Shown: positions 44,332 through 53,070, numbered from the stretch's first letter. The stretch is 64,000 bases of DNA from Rhodospirillaceae bacterium (GCA_040219235.1 JAVJSV010000011.1:186001-250000), one strand, 5' to 3'. The notes: generated from the sequence alone by a model not told the origin. Numbers and translations: made by a program.

Positions 44332-44515
44332 AAGGGGGAGAGCCCCAACAAGAAAATCTCGAACCAAGGGGGAGAGCCCCAACAAGAAAATCTCGAACCA
44401 AGGGGGAGAGCCCCAACAAGAAAATCTCGAACCAAGATGAGAGCCCCCACAAGAAAATCTCGAACCAAGGGGAGAGCCCCCACAAGAAAATCTCGAACCA
44501 AGATGAGGGCCCGCC
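44326..44515. repeat. 34-nt head-to-tail repeat array, five units plus a partial sixth
   Basis: Units start at 44326, 44360, 44394, 44428, 44461 and (partial) 44494. The first three are 34 nt and identical; the next two are 33 nt with small changes. Each begins CGAACCAAGG, contains a GGGG-AGAG-CCCC type mini-hairpin and ends AAGAAAATCT. The consensus has no stop trinucleotide on either strand, so long open frames appear in nearly all frames. These are judged non-coding because they have no ribosome sites and the unit is not a multiple of three. There are no spacers, so it is not a CRISPR array. Confidence 0.88.
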
Positions 44516-44533
44516 AGCCAAAACACTTAACTC

Positions 44534-44920
44534 TTATTTGAACGCGTGATCTTGAGTGCCTGGGAATGTCATGGTGAGGTACGTGACGGGCACATGGCTA
44601 GGGCCAAACGTGGAGTGGTGCAGCGCGCGCCCATCCAGGAAGATTCCTTCCCCGGTGGAGAGGCGGCAAGACTCTCCGTCCTGTCCGGTGACTTCCAAAT
44701 GACCTTGCATGCAGCAGACCAGACTTGGAAAATTGGTTAAATGCATTTCGGTGGGTCCACCAGCGAATGGTTCTCCTGGTTGGCGTGTCGCAATTGACCA
44801 AGCTGTTGCGTCCTGTTTTTCCGAGATCCACTCCGTGTCACTGACCTGCGTGAGGCCGATTTCGATGCTTGTCATGACGGACCGGTCATTACCATCCATC
44901 GTCAAGGCGCAGAATTTCAT
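44534..44920 (-). CDS. Cupin-like small protein
   Basis: A 128-aa soluble protein. The second half reads as a cupin barrel: PTEMHLTNFPSLVCCMQGHLEV is split around a turn, then LSTGEGIFLDGRALHHSTFGP, where the conserved turn Gly and two His are visible. The N-terminal 55 residues are less typical. Metal ligands are incomplete for a classical cupin, so function is open. The stop lies 19 nt beyond the end of the 34-nt repeat array, which would be in the 3' region of its transcript. Confidence 0.62.
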   Translation of the reverse strand: MKFCALTMDGNDRSVMTSIEIGLTQVSDTEWISEKQDATAWSIATRQPGEPFAGGPTEMHLTNFPSLVCCMQGHLEVTGQDGESCRLSTGEGIFLDGRALHHSTFGPSHVPVTYLTMTFPGTQDHAFK

Positions 44921-45178
44921 GTTTGTAGTCCTTATACGTGGTTTCCAAGAAGCCTGTGATCTTGGTTCCTGGTTAGGAAACCTAGGCTAGCATGTCACTG
45001 ATCTGCATTGCTGAGTATGTTAGTGTATTTGATGTTGATTATTGAGGCGCTCCAGACGCATTCGTACGAGACACACACACCCATCAATAGGAAGGGTCGA
45101 GCCATGAAACAGTGATTCAGGTTCAAGCCGATGAGTAAGCGCCGTTTGTTGCTTTGCGCTCTTATGCAGGCATTATGA

Positions 45179-45236
45179 AATGGCGGATGGGGTAGAATTC
45201 GAACCCACGGTACGCAAGCGCACAACGGTTTTCGAG
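45179..45236 (-). other. 3' fragment of tRNA-Ser, putative attachment site at the left island end
   Basis: 40 nt (45197-45236) are identical to positions 52999-53038 inside the intact tRNA-Ser(CGA) gene, in the same orientation. They cover the anticodon-loop end, variable arm and T-arm. The adjoining acceptor and CCA portion (45179-45196) matches except for four substitutions. The 5' half of the tRNA is missing. This is the arrangement left by a tyrosine-recombinase integration at a tRNA 3' end, so the site is the probable distal direct repeat. Confidence 0.85.
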
Positions 45237-45350
45237 TTTGTTGTTTGCTGTGCCAGTCCGTGCTCGTTAGTCCAGTGACATACCGTTCTGTCTAGCTTTT
45301 TTGATGCAATCATCTCGATTCATGTCGTTTCGTGCTGTCACGTTATGCGT

Positions 45351-45375
45351 AGTTCGTTTGCAATTTGGTTCGCAA
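45351..45375. repeat. 25-nt island repeat, copy 1
   Basis: Begins AGTTCGTTTGCAATTTGG and ends CGCAA. It is the same as 49861-49885 except for one base (C/T). The core TTTGCAA-TTTGG-TTTGCAA, complete in copy 2, is a direct repeat with 12-nt period, reminiscent of recombinase arm sites. It lies 115 nt inside the tRNA fragment. Confidence 0.6.
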
Positions 45376-45452
45376 GAAACAGACCCTTCAAATATCCGGA
45401 TTAAGGGTAACTGGATCATCAAATTCTGAAGGCTGCTGAACACCTCTCGACT

Positions 45453-46724
45453 TTAGTAGTGGTATGTAAACGACACGCCACCAGAGAATTCAGCTAAACT
45501 GAGGTTAACCTCTCCCCCCCCGAAACCCCCTTGCGATGGCAGGCCGGGAGGAATGGAACCCTGACCGCGGACTGTGACTTTGGGGGCATATAAAACATGA
45601 GTGCTGATATCCATGTTAGAGCGCAGGCCCCAAGTTCCACCAATAGTGAAGTGATCTTGCACAACACCTGGCGCAACTGTGTTCAAGAAAGTTTGCGCAC
45701 GCGGAATAGGCTGACCAGACCGCCCATAGCCAGCACGCAACGTGAGTGACTCGTTCAAGGCATAGGAAATTCCGGACTTGAATACGGTAATATCTCGCCA
45801 GCCAAAGCCTGGCCCGTTGTCCGCGCCGAAGGGAACCCCACTAAACAAAGGCGTCAGCGGTGTGCCCACGGACGGCACGCCAGAATATTCGATTCTTTTC
45901 ACATCGAAGGCGACGCTAAGGCCGTCCTGTATCTCGTATGAGACTCCGCCACCCCAAGATGCTGGAACGTCAAAGGAGCCTTGCCCTGCGAATAGCCCAG
46001 CATAGCTGTCAAATTTAGTAGCCCACACCTTCGACTGATAAAAGGCACCTAGTTTTAAATGATCCGTAATTTGTCCCAGCCAGCCAACGCGCATTCCTGC
46101 TCCTGTCGACCATGCTGCCCCGTTATTCGTGAATTTGACAGGGTTGGATGATGCCCCTGAAAAGGGCGTAATGCCCTTAACTTTAAAAACTTGAGCCAGC
46201 CCAATAATTGAGATGCCAACACTATGATTCGGTGCAACTTTCATGGAGAGCGTTGGCGTAATGAAAGCCTGTTTAAGGTCCATCTCTGCGGGGCCTGTTG
46301 CCCCGAAACGACCAAACGGATTGACCTTGTAGTTCGTGTTAATGCCCCCGTTCGCGTTCACTGTGAACGCGAAGGCAAATTTATCGGACAAGGGTCGTAC
46401 ATAACCGAACTCAGGTAAAATGAAGGCGCTGGTCCCATTGCCGCTGTATTTTTCATCTGCACTGAACGCATTTCCTAAAATCTCTGCGCTACGACGTGGG
46501 ACAAATAGATCCAAACCGATATCTAGATTATGCCCCACTGCGGACGCGGTGGCGGGATTTGCAACGACCGACATGGCGTCCTGCGGGAAGGCAATCGCGA
46601 CACCGGCCATGCCTTTCGCTTTGCCACCATTACCATGCATAAAATAACCATCAGTCGCTTGCGCTGATTGTATAAACATCGGCATAGAAACAAGGAGCAA
46701 GCGAAGGGCGTAAATGTACTTCAT
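45453..46724 (-). CDS. FadL/OmpP1-type outer-membrane transporter
   Basis: A 423-aa outer-membrane protein of the FadL family, which passes long-chain fatty acids or other hydrophobic molecules such as aromatic hydrocarbons. After the signal peptide (AQA-T) the mature protein begins DGYFMHGNGGKAKGMAG, the family-typical hatch N-terminus, followed by PQDAMSVVANPA. Barrel strands continue to the aromatic C-terminus SFTYHY. The gene is inside the tRNA-Ser-bounded region and is lower in GC than the flanking core genes. It probably supplies a hydrophobic substrate to the island-encoded proteins; this is inference. Confidence 0.9.
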   Translation of the reverse strand: MKYIYALRLLLVSMPMFIQSAQATDGYFMHGNGGKAKGMAGVAIAFPQDAMSVVANPATASAVGHNLDIGLDLFVPRRSAEILGNAFSADEKYSGNGTSAFILPEFGYVRPLSDKFAFAFTVNANGGINTNYKVNPFGRFGATGPAEMDLKQAFITPTLSMKVAPNHSVGISIIGLAQVFKVKGITPFSGASSNPVKFTNNGAAWSTGAGMRVGWLGQITDHLKLGAFYQSKVWATKFDSYAGLFAGQGSFDVPASWGGGVSYEIQDGLSVAFDVKRIEYSGVPSVGTPLTPLFSGVPFGADNGPGFGWRDITVFKSGISYALNESLTLRAGYGRSGQPIPRAQTFLNTVAPGVVQDHFTIGGTWGLRSNMDISTHVLYAPKVTVRGQGSIPPGLPSQGGFGGGEVNLSLAEFSGGVSFTYHY

Positions 46725-47085
46725 AACTGTAGTGTCCGGATCTCAATGATCAGCGGTTACAAATCCCGAGCTGGGACATGTCGCTCTGAATGGTTTGGAG
46801 GAAAGCAACTTAGAGAATTAGCGGCGGATTAATCCTAAAGAGCGCAAACAGCAAGGGCTTGCGTTGCTCATAAAAGGGGGCTCACCAATAAAAATGCGTT
46901 TGGTGAAATTAGTTTCTCCAAACCGCGGAGAAAGAAGAACATTTAGTTCCACGTCTCGTGCTGTATTCAATCAGGTTGTTTGCTCCTGGCCCTTATTTCG
47001 CTGACAGTGGCACTATTTCAGCGACAGACCACTTTCCTGTCGTTTTGCTGATTTCGCTCAGGTGCTGGTGTTCTTCGCTCGTCGC
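46725..47085. other. Intergenic region, no gene seen
   Basis: A 361-nt stretch upstream of the FadL-type gene. It holds a small hairpin TTTCTCC / GGAGAAA (46913-46933) without a T-tract, and otherwise nothing that I can support. Confidence 0.6.
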
Positions 47086-47991
47086 CTAGAGATATCCCAT
47101 TTCCTTGAGCCGCGCCCCGAGTTTCGAGGGGGCCTCGTCGAACTTCGGATTGGTCTCGAAGTCGTCGCCATAGTCGGCGTAGGCGGCATCCAGATAGTCG
47201 CTCTCAACATCGTCCAGGCTGTCGACCTTGTAGAACTCAACATGCCAGAGCACCTGGCCCTGGCTTGGGTCGATCATGCCGATGTTGGCGAACGACGGCA
47301 TCAAGATATAGGCACCGCCGCGCGTTCTTGCCGACGTGATGTTCGGATTGGCGATTTCATCGAACGACGCATAGAAGGATTTGTCCTGGCTGTACGGACC
47401 ACGCGCCAACTCCTGAGGCGTCTGCACCGTTTCCCAGAACGAAACGGTGCCATCGATCAGCCGGATCCTGAAGTCGTCGACCGAACTCGTCGCATAGAAA
47501 TCGGGAAATGCCTTATCAAGGAGCGGGTTGACGATCCCACGCTTGGAGACTTCCTGGCCTTCTGGTTGGCGGCTCCAGTTCTCCTTGATGTCGACGGTCA
47601 CATCCGTCATGGGGTTGGTGAATGATCGAATGATCTTGCCGCTCTCGAGATCGCGGAAATACGTGAGCAGCGACGAATACCGAACGAACGTTCCGTCACC
47701 CTGCGGCTCCCACCACTGTTGTTCGCAACCGCTGTAACGCACGAGGGGAGTCGGTGAGTCCGGCGCTTTAAACCCGTTGATGACCCCCTGGAAGCGCCAG
47801 ATGACACGCCCCTCGTCAGTCCGCCCCTGTTGCTTGGCCAATGCCATGACTTTGTCGTCTTGTGTCCATTGGGTGATTTCGTTCGGGATGCTGTGGTGCG
47901 TTTCGGCAGGAGCCGACTGGATCAAGCCGCCGCCAGTTGCCGCACCGGTCAAAAGGCCCGCAGCGGTTCTTCTCGAAATCGCGAAATCCAT
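47086..47991 (-). CDS. DUF1838 family exported protein (second paralogue, island)
   Basis: 301 aa from the ATG at 47991, chosen because GGAGGAACAGCT precedes it and a Tat-like signal (SRRTAAGLLTGAA) follows; a longer frame extends to 48096. The DUF1838 body includes VIWRFQGVINGFKAP, VRYSGCEQQWWEP, LLTYFRDLESGKIIRSFTNP, FDEIANPNI and the acidic C-terminal helical part. It is on the same strand as the FadL-type gene, 361 nt upstream of it. Base composition is closer to the core genome than that of its neighbours, so the island is a mosaic. Confidence 0.78.
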   Translation of the reverse strand: MDFAISRRTAAGLLTGAATGGGLIQSAPAETHHSIPNEITQWTQDDKVMALAKQQGRTDEGRVIWRFQGVINGFKAPDSPTPLVRYSGCEQQWWEPQGDGTFVRYSSLLTYFRDLESGKIIRSFTNPMTDVTVDIKENWSRQPEGQEVSKRGIVNPLLDKAFPDFYATSSVDDFRIRLIDGTVSFWETVQTPQELARGPYSQDKSFYASFDEIANPNITSARTRGGAYILMPSFANIGMIDPSQGQVLWHVEFYKVDSLDDVESDYLDAAYADYGDDFETNPKFDEAPSKLGARLKEMGYL

Positions 47992-48132
47992 AGCTGTTCC
48001 TCCCTGCTTCCGTCTTGCCTCACTATATAATAGGAATGCGTCAGCGTGAGTCATTACATGTCCTGATCCAGCTCGCCCTCCCCAGCCCCTCACCATTGAA
48101 AGGCTGGAAATAAGGTCTTAAGGAGTCCAATT

Positions 48133-48606
48133 ATGACTTTTCAACGCATTCTTCGACATATTATCGCGTTCTTTGCCGCTGTTGTTTTGGCGACGGTTGT
48201 CGCTTGCCTCATCGGGACGCAATTTGTCCTCGCTGCTTTAACTGGCATCGGTGTCGATATTCCTTTGTCTGACCGGCTCGCCACCACCTGGTATGACGTT
48301 GTTAACTTTGGCTTTGTGCCAAGCCCGGCCTTCGGATTTTCCTACGGCATGGTCATCGCGACCGGCCTGTTTATCGCTTTCCTTGTCGCCGCGGCGTTGT
48401 CGTATTTTATGCCCCGGTTTCGCACCGTCATTTACACCGTGGCCGGGGCCGCAGCGATTCTGACATTCTTAGGATCGTCCTATTTTGTCTTTGGCGCCTC
48501 TATGTTCGCCTTCGCCCAAACCCCTATGGGTTTGATCACCCAGGCCGCCGCCGGTGCCGTTGGTGGTTGGGTCTTCGCAACCTATTCAACGCAGGAAACA
48601 ACATGA
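48133..48606 (+). CDS. Four-helix membrane protein, unknown
   Basis: A 157-aa protein with four predicted transmembrane helices (about residues 8-33, 65-90, 95-117, 125-150) and a periplasmic or cytosolic loop after the first helix (SDRLATTWYDVVNFGFVP). No family that I recognise. Its TGA overlaps the ATG of the sugar dehydrogenase gene by 4 nt, so both are translated from one message. It may anchor or supply electrons from the dehydrogenase to the quinone pool, which is speculative. Confidence 0.75.
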   Translation: MTFQRILRHIIAFFAAVVLATVVACLIGTQFVLAALTGIGVDIPLSDRLATTWYDVVNFGFVPSPAFGFSYGMVIATGLFIAFLVAAALSYFMPRFRTVIYTVAGAAAILTFLGSSYFVFGASMFAFAQTPMGLITQAAAGAVGGWVFATYSTQETT

Positions 48607-49727
48607 TGATTCGAGTCTCCCTGAAAGCGGTTGTGTTTGCCGTGATGTGTTCTGCTGGGCTCAGCGTTTCTCTGGCCACGAGCCGTGCCGCCGACTACAC
48701 GCTGCACACCGTGGCTGAAGGTCTTGCCTTTCCCTGGAGCCTGGCTTTCCTTCCTGATGGCGACATTTTGGTGACCGAGCGGGAGGGACGGTTGCGGATT
48801 ATTCGTGGCGGAGATCTGCTGCCTGATCCCGTGAGTGGCCTGCCTGACATTCTTGCTGCGGGCCAAGGGGGGCTGATGGACATCCGTCTCCACCCTGACT
48901 TTGTCCAAAACAAGTTGGTGTACCTGTCTTATGCCCATGGCGATACGGGGTCCAACCAACTGCGTGTCGCCCGCGCACAGTATGAGAATGGTGCGCTTTC
49001 TAATCTCGAGGTCGTGTTTGGCTCGGAACCGATGAAAGAGACTCCCGTACACTATGGCGCGCGCCTCGCCTTTTTGCCGGACGGCACACTCTTGATCACA
49101 TCCGGTGATGACTTCATTCACCGCGAGCGGGCGCAGGTGCTGGACAATCATTTCGGCAAGCTGCTGCGGATCAATGCTGATGGCACCATTCCTGACGACA
49201 ATCCTTTCCTGGGCACAGCGGGTGCACGCCCGGAGATTTGGAGCTACGGACACCGCAATCAGCAAGGCTTGTTGGTCGACCCGGTTTCAGGTCGGGTTTA
49301 CCTGCATGAACACGGCCCCATGGGCGGCGATGAGTTGAACCTCATTGACCCGGGTAAAAATTATGGCTGGCCGGCCGCAACTTATGGGTTGGATTATTCC
49401 GGTGCGCGCATCTCTCCGTATCAGGAACTTCCAGGCATGGAAATGCCAGTAGAGTATTGGGTGCCCTCCATCGCTCCGGGCGGCATGACACTCTATGACG
49501 GTGACGCGTTCCCAGCGTGGCAAGGCGATATATTTATAGCGGCCTTGGCAAACATGACGGTACGGCGCTTGGACATGGAAAACGGTGAAGTGCGGGATCA
49601 GGAAACGCTGTTTGCGGAGGTTCAAGAGCGCTTCCGCGAAGTGCGCACCGGGCCGGATGGGTATCTCTACCTGTTAACCGACAGCGCAGACGGTCGCGTC
49701 ATTCAGGTTCGCCCAGGCAACTCTTAG
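48603..49727 (+). CDS. PQQ-dependent sugar dehydrogenase (soluble aldose dehydrogenase family)
   Basis: 374 aa from the ATG at 48603 (overlapping ATGA with the previous gene); a signal peptide ends near SRA-A. The six-bladed propeller of the GSDH/Asd family shows FPWSLAFLPDGDILVTEREG, GLMDIRLHPDF, the central YSYAHGD-like YLSYAHGDTGSN, WSYGHRNQQGLL with a conserved His, LHEHGPMGGDELN and PEYWVPSIAPGG-like VEYWVPSIAPGG. Such enzymes oxidise aldoses or alcohols in the periplasm with PQQ and calcium. No PQQ synthesis genes are in the window. Confidence 0.9.
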   Translation: MMIRVSLKAVVFAVMCSAGLSVSLATSRAADYTLHTVAEGLAFPWSLAFLPDGDILVTEREGRLRIIRGGDLLPDPVSGLPDILAAGQGGLMDIRLHPDFVQNKLVYLSYAHGDTGSNQLRVARAQYENGALSNLEVVFGSEPMKETPVHYGARLAFLPDGTLLITSGDDFIHRERAQVLDNHFGKLLRINADGTIPDDNPFLGTAGARPEIWSYGHRNQQGLLVDPVSGRVYLHEHGPMGGDELNLIDPGKNYGWPAATYGLDYSGARISPYQELPGMEMPVEYWVPSIAPGGMTLYDGDAFPAWQGDIFIAALANMTVRRLDMENGEVRDQETLFAEVQERFREVRTGPDGYLYLLTDSADGRVIQVRPGNS

Positions 49728-49860
49728 GTTTTTTTAGGGGCGTCGCTCCTGACATGGTGCAAAATTGCTCCGTGAATGGCATCGTCACGCAGGCTGCTGT
49801 TCCAGGCGTCATGGCCATTATATTCAAATCGGCCAAAGACACTCGCTTTAGAGATCCAAG

Positions 49861-49885
49861 AGTTCGTTTGCAATTTGGTTTGCAA
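49861..49885. repeat. 25-nt island repeat, copy 2
   Basis: Same sequence as 45351-45375 except one base. Contains two TTTGCAA heptamers separated by TTTGG. It lies in the gap between the sugar dehydrogenase gene and the operon beginning at 49980. Confidence 0.6.
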
Positions 49886-49979
49886 ATTCGCGCTCAGCAT
49901 TCGCTGTTTTAAATCTCCATCCTGAATTGGCGTTAAATCCAGGAAATTTATAATACCCGTCAGGAATGAGCCCAATCAC

Positions 49980-50828
49980 ATGATAAAGACTGAGCCAATG
50001 ACACACCTTGATATAAATAACCCTGCAGACTCCCTAAGGGCCATGGTCCGCCTACGAGGGCGGGAAGATGGAGGCTGCTGGTTATGGTTCGGGGGCACTG
50101 TTTTTGGACGTCCGACTGAGGAGGCCATTGAACCTCTATTCGGTTTCCAGTCTGTGCTTTGGATGACCTACAAGCTAGATGACGATGGCGGATATGTGTT
50201 TCGGCAAAGAGAGTCATGCCACTTTACCGACCTAAAAAGTGGCGACGTCGGAATGCGATTCAAAAACCCCTATACCGGAGTTGATAATCCGATGATCGGG
50301 TATGTCTCGCCCGTGTTTGCGTTCCGCTTCTACTTAGAGGGCACCGCGCCCTATGGCACGGGCAAAACTCCGCTTCGGGAAAGTCGTCATTGCCCAGGCC
50401 TCGAACAGGGAGGCGATGACCTCTGGACAACAGAATGGCGACGAAATGAATTCATGACTGCTGCACGTAATACAGAGTTCCCGGATGCCTCATCGGGTGG
50501 GAGGAGCCGTAAGTCAGTTGACCTTGCAACTTACCGGGCCAGAGCTAAAGACATACTGGACCTGTCAAATCATTTTGTTCCGGCGCAATTGACGTTTGTC
50601 GCCGACGTGCCTTGGATTCAATGGATGTTTATGGGAGATCGGCCCGGCCATATGCTATGGTCTGGAACCGGGCTAAAGACGGCAGATGTTGATGGATTAC
50701 CTGATGACCTGAGCAGTCGAATTAGACAACTTCATCCCGGGTTTCTGGAGGATCCGTTTGGAATGGATGGAACACCTTATAGCACACTTGCACAGATGCG
50801 AAGGCTAAGGGACGACGGTCGTTTATGA
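49980..50828 (+). CDS. DUF1838 family protein (third paralogue, island)
   Basis: A 282-aa protein with the DUF1838 pattern: SLRAMVRLRGREDGG, CWLWFGGTVFGRP, LFGFQSVLWMTYKLDDDGG, MRFKNPYTGVDNPMIG and VPWIQWMFMGDRPGHMLW. Unlike the other two copies it has no signal peptide and starts directly with the domain, so it is probably cytoplasmic or exported by another route. The 4-nt overlap (ATGA) with the binding-protein gene shows coupled expression. GC content is lower than in the flanking core genes. Confidence 0.78.
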   Translation: MIKTEPMTHLDINNPADSLRAMVRLRGREDGGCWLWFGGTVFGRPTEEAIEPLFGFQSVLWMTYKLDDDGGYVFRQRESCHFTDLKSGDVGMRFKNPYTGVDNPMIGYVSPVFAFRFYLEGTAPYGTGKTPLRESRHCPGLEQGGDDLWTTEWRRNEFMTAARNTEFPDASSGGRSRKSVDLATYRARAKDILDLSNHFVPAQLTFVADVPWIQWMFMGDRPGHMLWSGTGLKTADVDGLPDDLSSRIRQLHPGFLEDPFGMDGTPYSTLAQMRRLRDDGRL

Positions 50829-52333
50829 GGCTCGTCAAGTTTCTCTGTTTTACGCTGGCACTTTTTGTAAGCTGTGCAACAGTAATCAATAAGGGTGCGG
50901 CCCAAAGCGGCTTGAAGCTTGCTGTGCCTGCGCTGCCGCCCGGGCTTGGCAATCCGTTTACTACAGGTAGCATCCCCGGTGTCGATATCTATATGTCGAT
51001 GTTTGACGGGTTGGCAGAGCTTCACGAGAGCGGTGAATTGCGACCATCCTTGGCAACATCCTGGGAAGCTATAGATGCTCTTACCTGGGAATTTAAGTTA
51101 CGCCAAGGTGTGCGCTTCGCTAACGGAAAACCATTTACAGCCGATACCGTGGTGCAGGTGTTTGAAATTCTTTCAACACCTGAAGCTGCCAAGTGGTCGA
51201 TGATCCGAGAGGTCAATAAGATTAGCGCAGTAGAAGCAATATCGCCAACATTGTTGCGGGTGCGCACAAGATCGCCTGATCTAATGTTACCTGCACGCTT
51301 TGCCGCGCTGTTAATGGTTGAGCCCGACTATTGGCGTTCAATTGGGGCCGAAGAGTTCGCCCGTCTGCCAATCGGAACTGGACCCTATTTGGTGAAGGAC
51401 TGGTCCGCGCAAAGCATAGAACTAAGCGCAAACACACACGCATGGCGACCTGGGCCAACTCCATCCTTAGACATTTTAGTCGTACCTGAGCCGTCGTCTC
51501 GCTTGGCGGCTTTGCAAACAGATGCAATTGATATTGCATTATTCATGGGACCAGAGGACATCTCGTTTGTGGAAGCTGCTGGAGGTCGCGTGGTCTCTCA
51601 TCTCCAGGGCGGAGTTATGGGCTTGTCCTATATCCTCGTCAAAGACACAGTGTTTTCTGATCCCCGTGTTCGTCAAGCCATGACTTATGCGGTCAATCGT
51701 AAGCTGATTGCAGATGTCATCTTTGCAGGGGAAACTGAACCTGCAACTCAGGCGGCGTCTCGTCTGACTTTTGGGTATAATAACGATCTTGAAGGTTACC
51801 GTTTTGATCCAGATCGGGCTCGTATGCTACTTGCAGAGGCTGGCTTCCCGGACGGGTTTTCATTTACAGCAGACGTTGTGACACCTCAGCCCACAGACGC
51901 TTTGGTGTGGCAGCAGGTTGCCGCTGATTTGGCCAAGGTTGGGGTAGAGATGAACATCAATACCATGACTTTCAGCCGTTATATACAAGGTCTGTATCAG
52001 GGAACGTGGACCGGCGAAGCCTTCGGAATGAATTACGGCTCATTGCCGGCGTTAGATCCAATGATCGGTTTTCAATTCCATTCCTGTTTGTGGCTTAAGC
52101 CTTGGGTTTGTGACCCTCAGCAGACTGATATTATCGAACGGGCCCTGGGTGAATTTGACCGAGACACAAGGCGTAGTCTGGTGCAGGAATTATTACGTAT
52201 CACATACGATGAGCCCATTGGATTGTATCTGCACGAGCGGGCGCGTTTTGATGCTGTTGGCCGCCGCGTAGCCAAATATAGAGCGCCTTTTGGCTACACG
52301 TCTTTTCATGACATAGAGTTGATCGATGAGTAA
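50825..52333 (+). CDS. Family 5 solute-binding protein, island copy
   Basis: A 502-aa SBP_bac_5 protein, paralogous to those at 6168 and 7691. It has a signal peptide with a possible lipobox-like VSC around residue 18, the GLGNPFTTG element near the mature start, LTWEFKLRQGVRFANGKPF, VRQAMTYAVNRKLI and the signature FQFHSCLW followed by WVCDP. As with the other two, no ABC permease or ATPase gene is nearby. It is sandwiched between the DUF1838 gene (4-nt overlap) and the lipocalin-like gene (8-nt overlap), a fixed three-gene unit. Confidence 0.88.
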   Translation: MRLVKFLCFTLALFVSCATVINKGAAQSGLKLAVPALPPGLGNPFTTGSIPGVDIYMSMFDGLAELHESGELRPSLATSWEAIDALTWEFKLRQGVRFANGKPFTADTVVQVFEILSTPEAAKWSMIREVNKISAVEAISPTLLRVRTRSPDLMLPARFAALLMVEPDYWRSIGAEEFARLPIGTGPYLVKDWSAQSIELSANTHAWRPGPTPSLDILVVPEPSSRLAALQTDAIDIALFMGPEDISFVEAAGGRVVSHLQGGVMGLSYILVKDTVFSDPRVRQAMTYAVNRKLIADVIFAGETEPATQAASRLTFGYNNDLEGYRFDPDRARMLLAEAGFPDGFSFTADVVTPQPTDALVWQQVAADLAKVGVEMNINTMTFSRYIQGLYQGTWTGEAFGMNYGSLPALDPMIGFQFHSCLWLKPWVCDPQQTDIIERALGEFDRDTRRSLVQELLRITYDEPIGLYLHERARFDAVGRRVAKYRAPFGYTSFHDIELIDE

Positions 52334-52871
52334 CACTGTTGCAGACCTAAAAATCAAACTGCCCGTCCTGGCTCGCAATGAGGGAGTTTGGGAGGGGGAT
52401 TACCGACGCTATGGCTCAGACGGTAGGCTAATGACTGAGTTTAAATCCCGTGTTGTGATGCGTTTTCGCACGGATGTGCCGAGCCAAGAGATGTATCATC
52501 AAACAAACATCTACCGTTTCGCAGATGGTAAAGGCCAAGTTATAGAGTCAACGGGTTGGTTTGATGGCCAACGGCTTCGATTTGGCAGCGAGCGCGATAT
52601 TTCTGGATGGGCGGCTGATAATAAGACAGACCCTAACGGTCAAACCTGTTTGCTTTATATGTCGGTTCATTCTGCTACTCCCCAACTGGCCAAGGGCAGC
52701 ATTTGTTATGAGCTTGTACAATTGAGTGACTGTGGTCGTTATCGCGCCCGTGCCGCTCAATATGTTCATGATGGGCGTATTATAATGCGCACGATGATTG
52801 ATGAAGAGTTCGTGACTTCTGACTGGTCGCAACGGGAAGATTGGTCCGAGACTTTTTTGGATACGCCTTAA
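52326..52871 (+). CDS. Lipocalin-like (DUF3598-type) protein
   Basis: A 181-aa protein with no signal peptide, built of beta strands. It starts LPVLARNEGVWEGDYRRY, a G-x-W pattern typical of lipocalin-like barrels, followed by VVMRFRTDVP, YHQTNIYRFADGKG, STGWFDGQRLRFG and a final RIIMRTMIDEEF strand pair. The DUF3598-like assignment rests on the GVWEG start and overall layout. It overlaps the binding-protein gene by 8 nt and ends the operon about 110 nt before the tRNA-Ser gene. A role in binding a small hydrophobic molecule would fit. Confidence 0.62.
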   Translation: MSNTVADLKIKLPVLARNEGVWEGDYRRYGSDGRLMTEFKSRVVMRFRTDVPSQEMYHQTNIYRFADGKGQVIESTGWFDGQRLRFGSERDISGWAADNKTDPNGQTCLLYMSVHSATPQLAKGSICYELVQLSDCGRYRARAAQYVHDGRIIMRTMIDEEFVTSDWSQREDWSETFLDTP

Positions 52872-52982
52872 CTTACTCGGCACTACCAGATCGAGCCTGC
52901 AAAAACAGTTAGTGCGATCAAAGGGTTTTGTCTCACGACCGGACAATTACCCCCGTCGAAGAATACTTGTGCACACTGAAAA

Positions 52983-53070
<88 letters not shown>

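Larger units (their letters stand above)
44921..45452. other. Intergenic region holding the left island junction
   Basis: A 532-nt stretch with no convincing gene. It contains the tRNA-Ser fragment (45179-45236) and a 25-nt repeat element (45351-45375) also found at 49861. The short open frames here overlap the tRNA remnant and have no ribosome sites. Confidence 0.7.

Noticed and set aside
44326-44515. CRISPR-like array.
   Set aside because: Units are directly adjacent with no unique spacers, and no cas genes are in the window.
44149-44549. Five overlapping open frames of 80-125 codons across the repeat array.
   Set aside because: They arise because the repeat unit contains no stop trinucleotide on either strand. 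The unit is not a multiple of three and none has a ribosome site.
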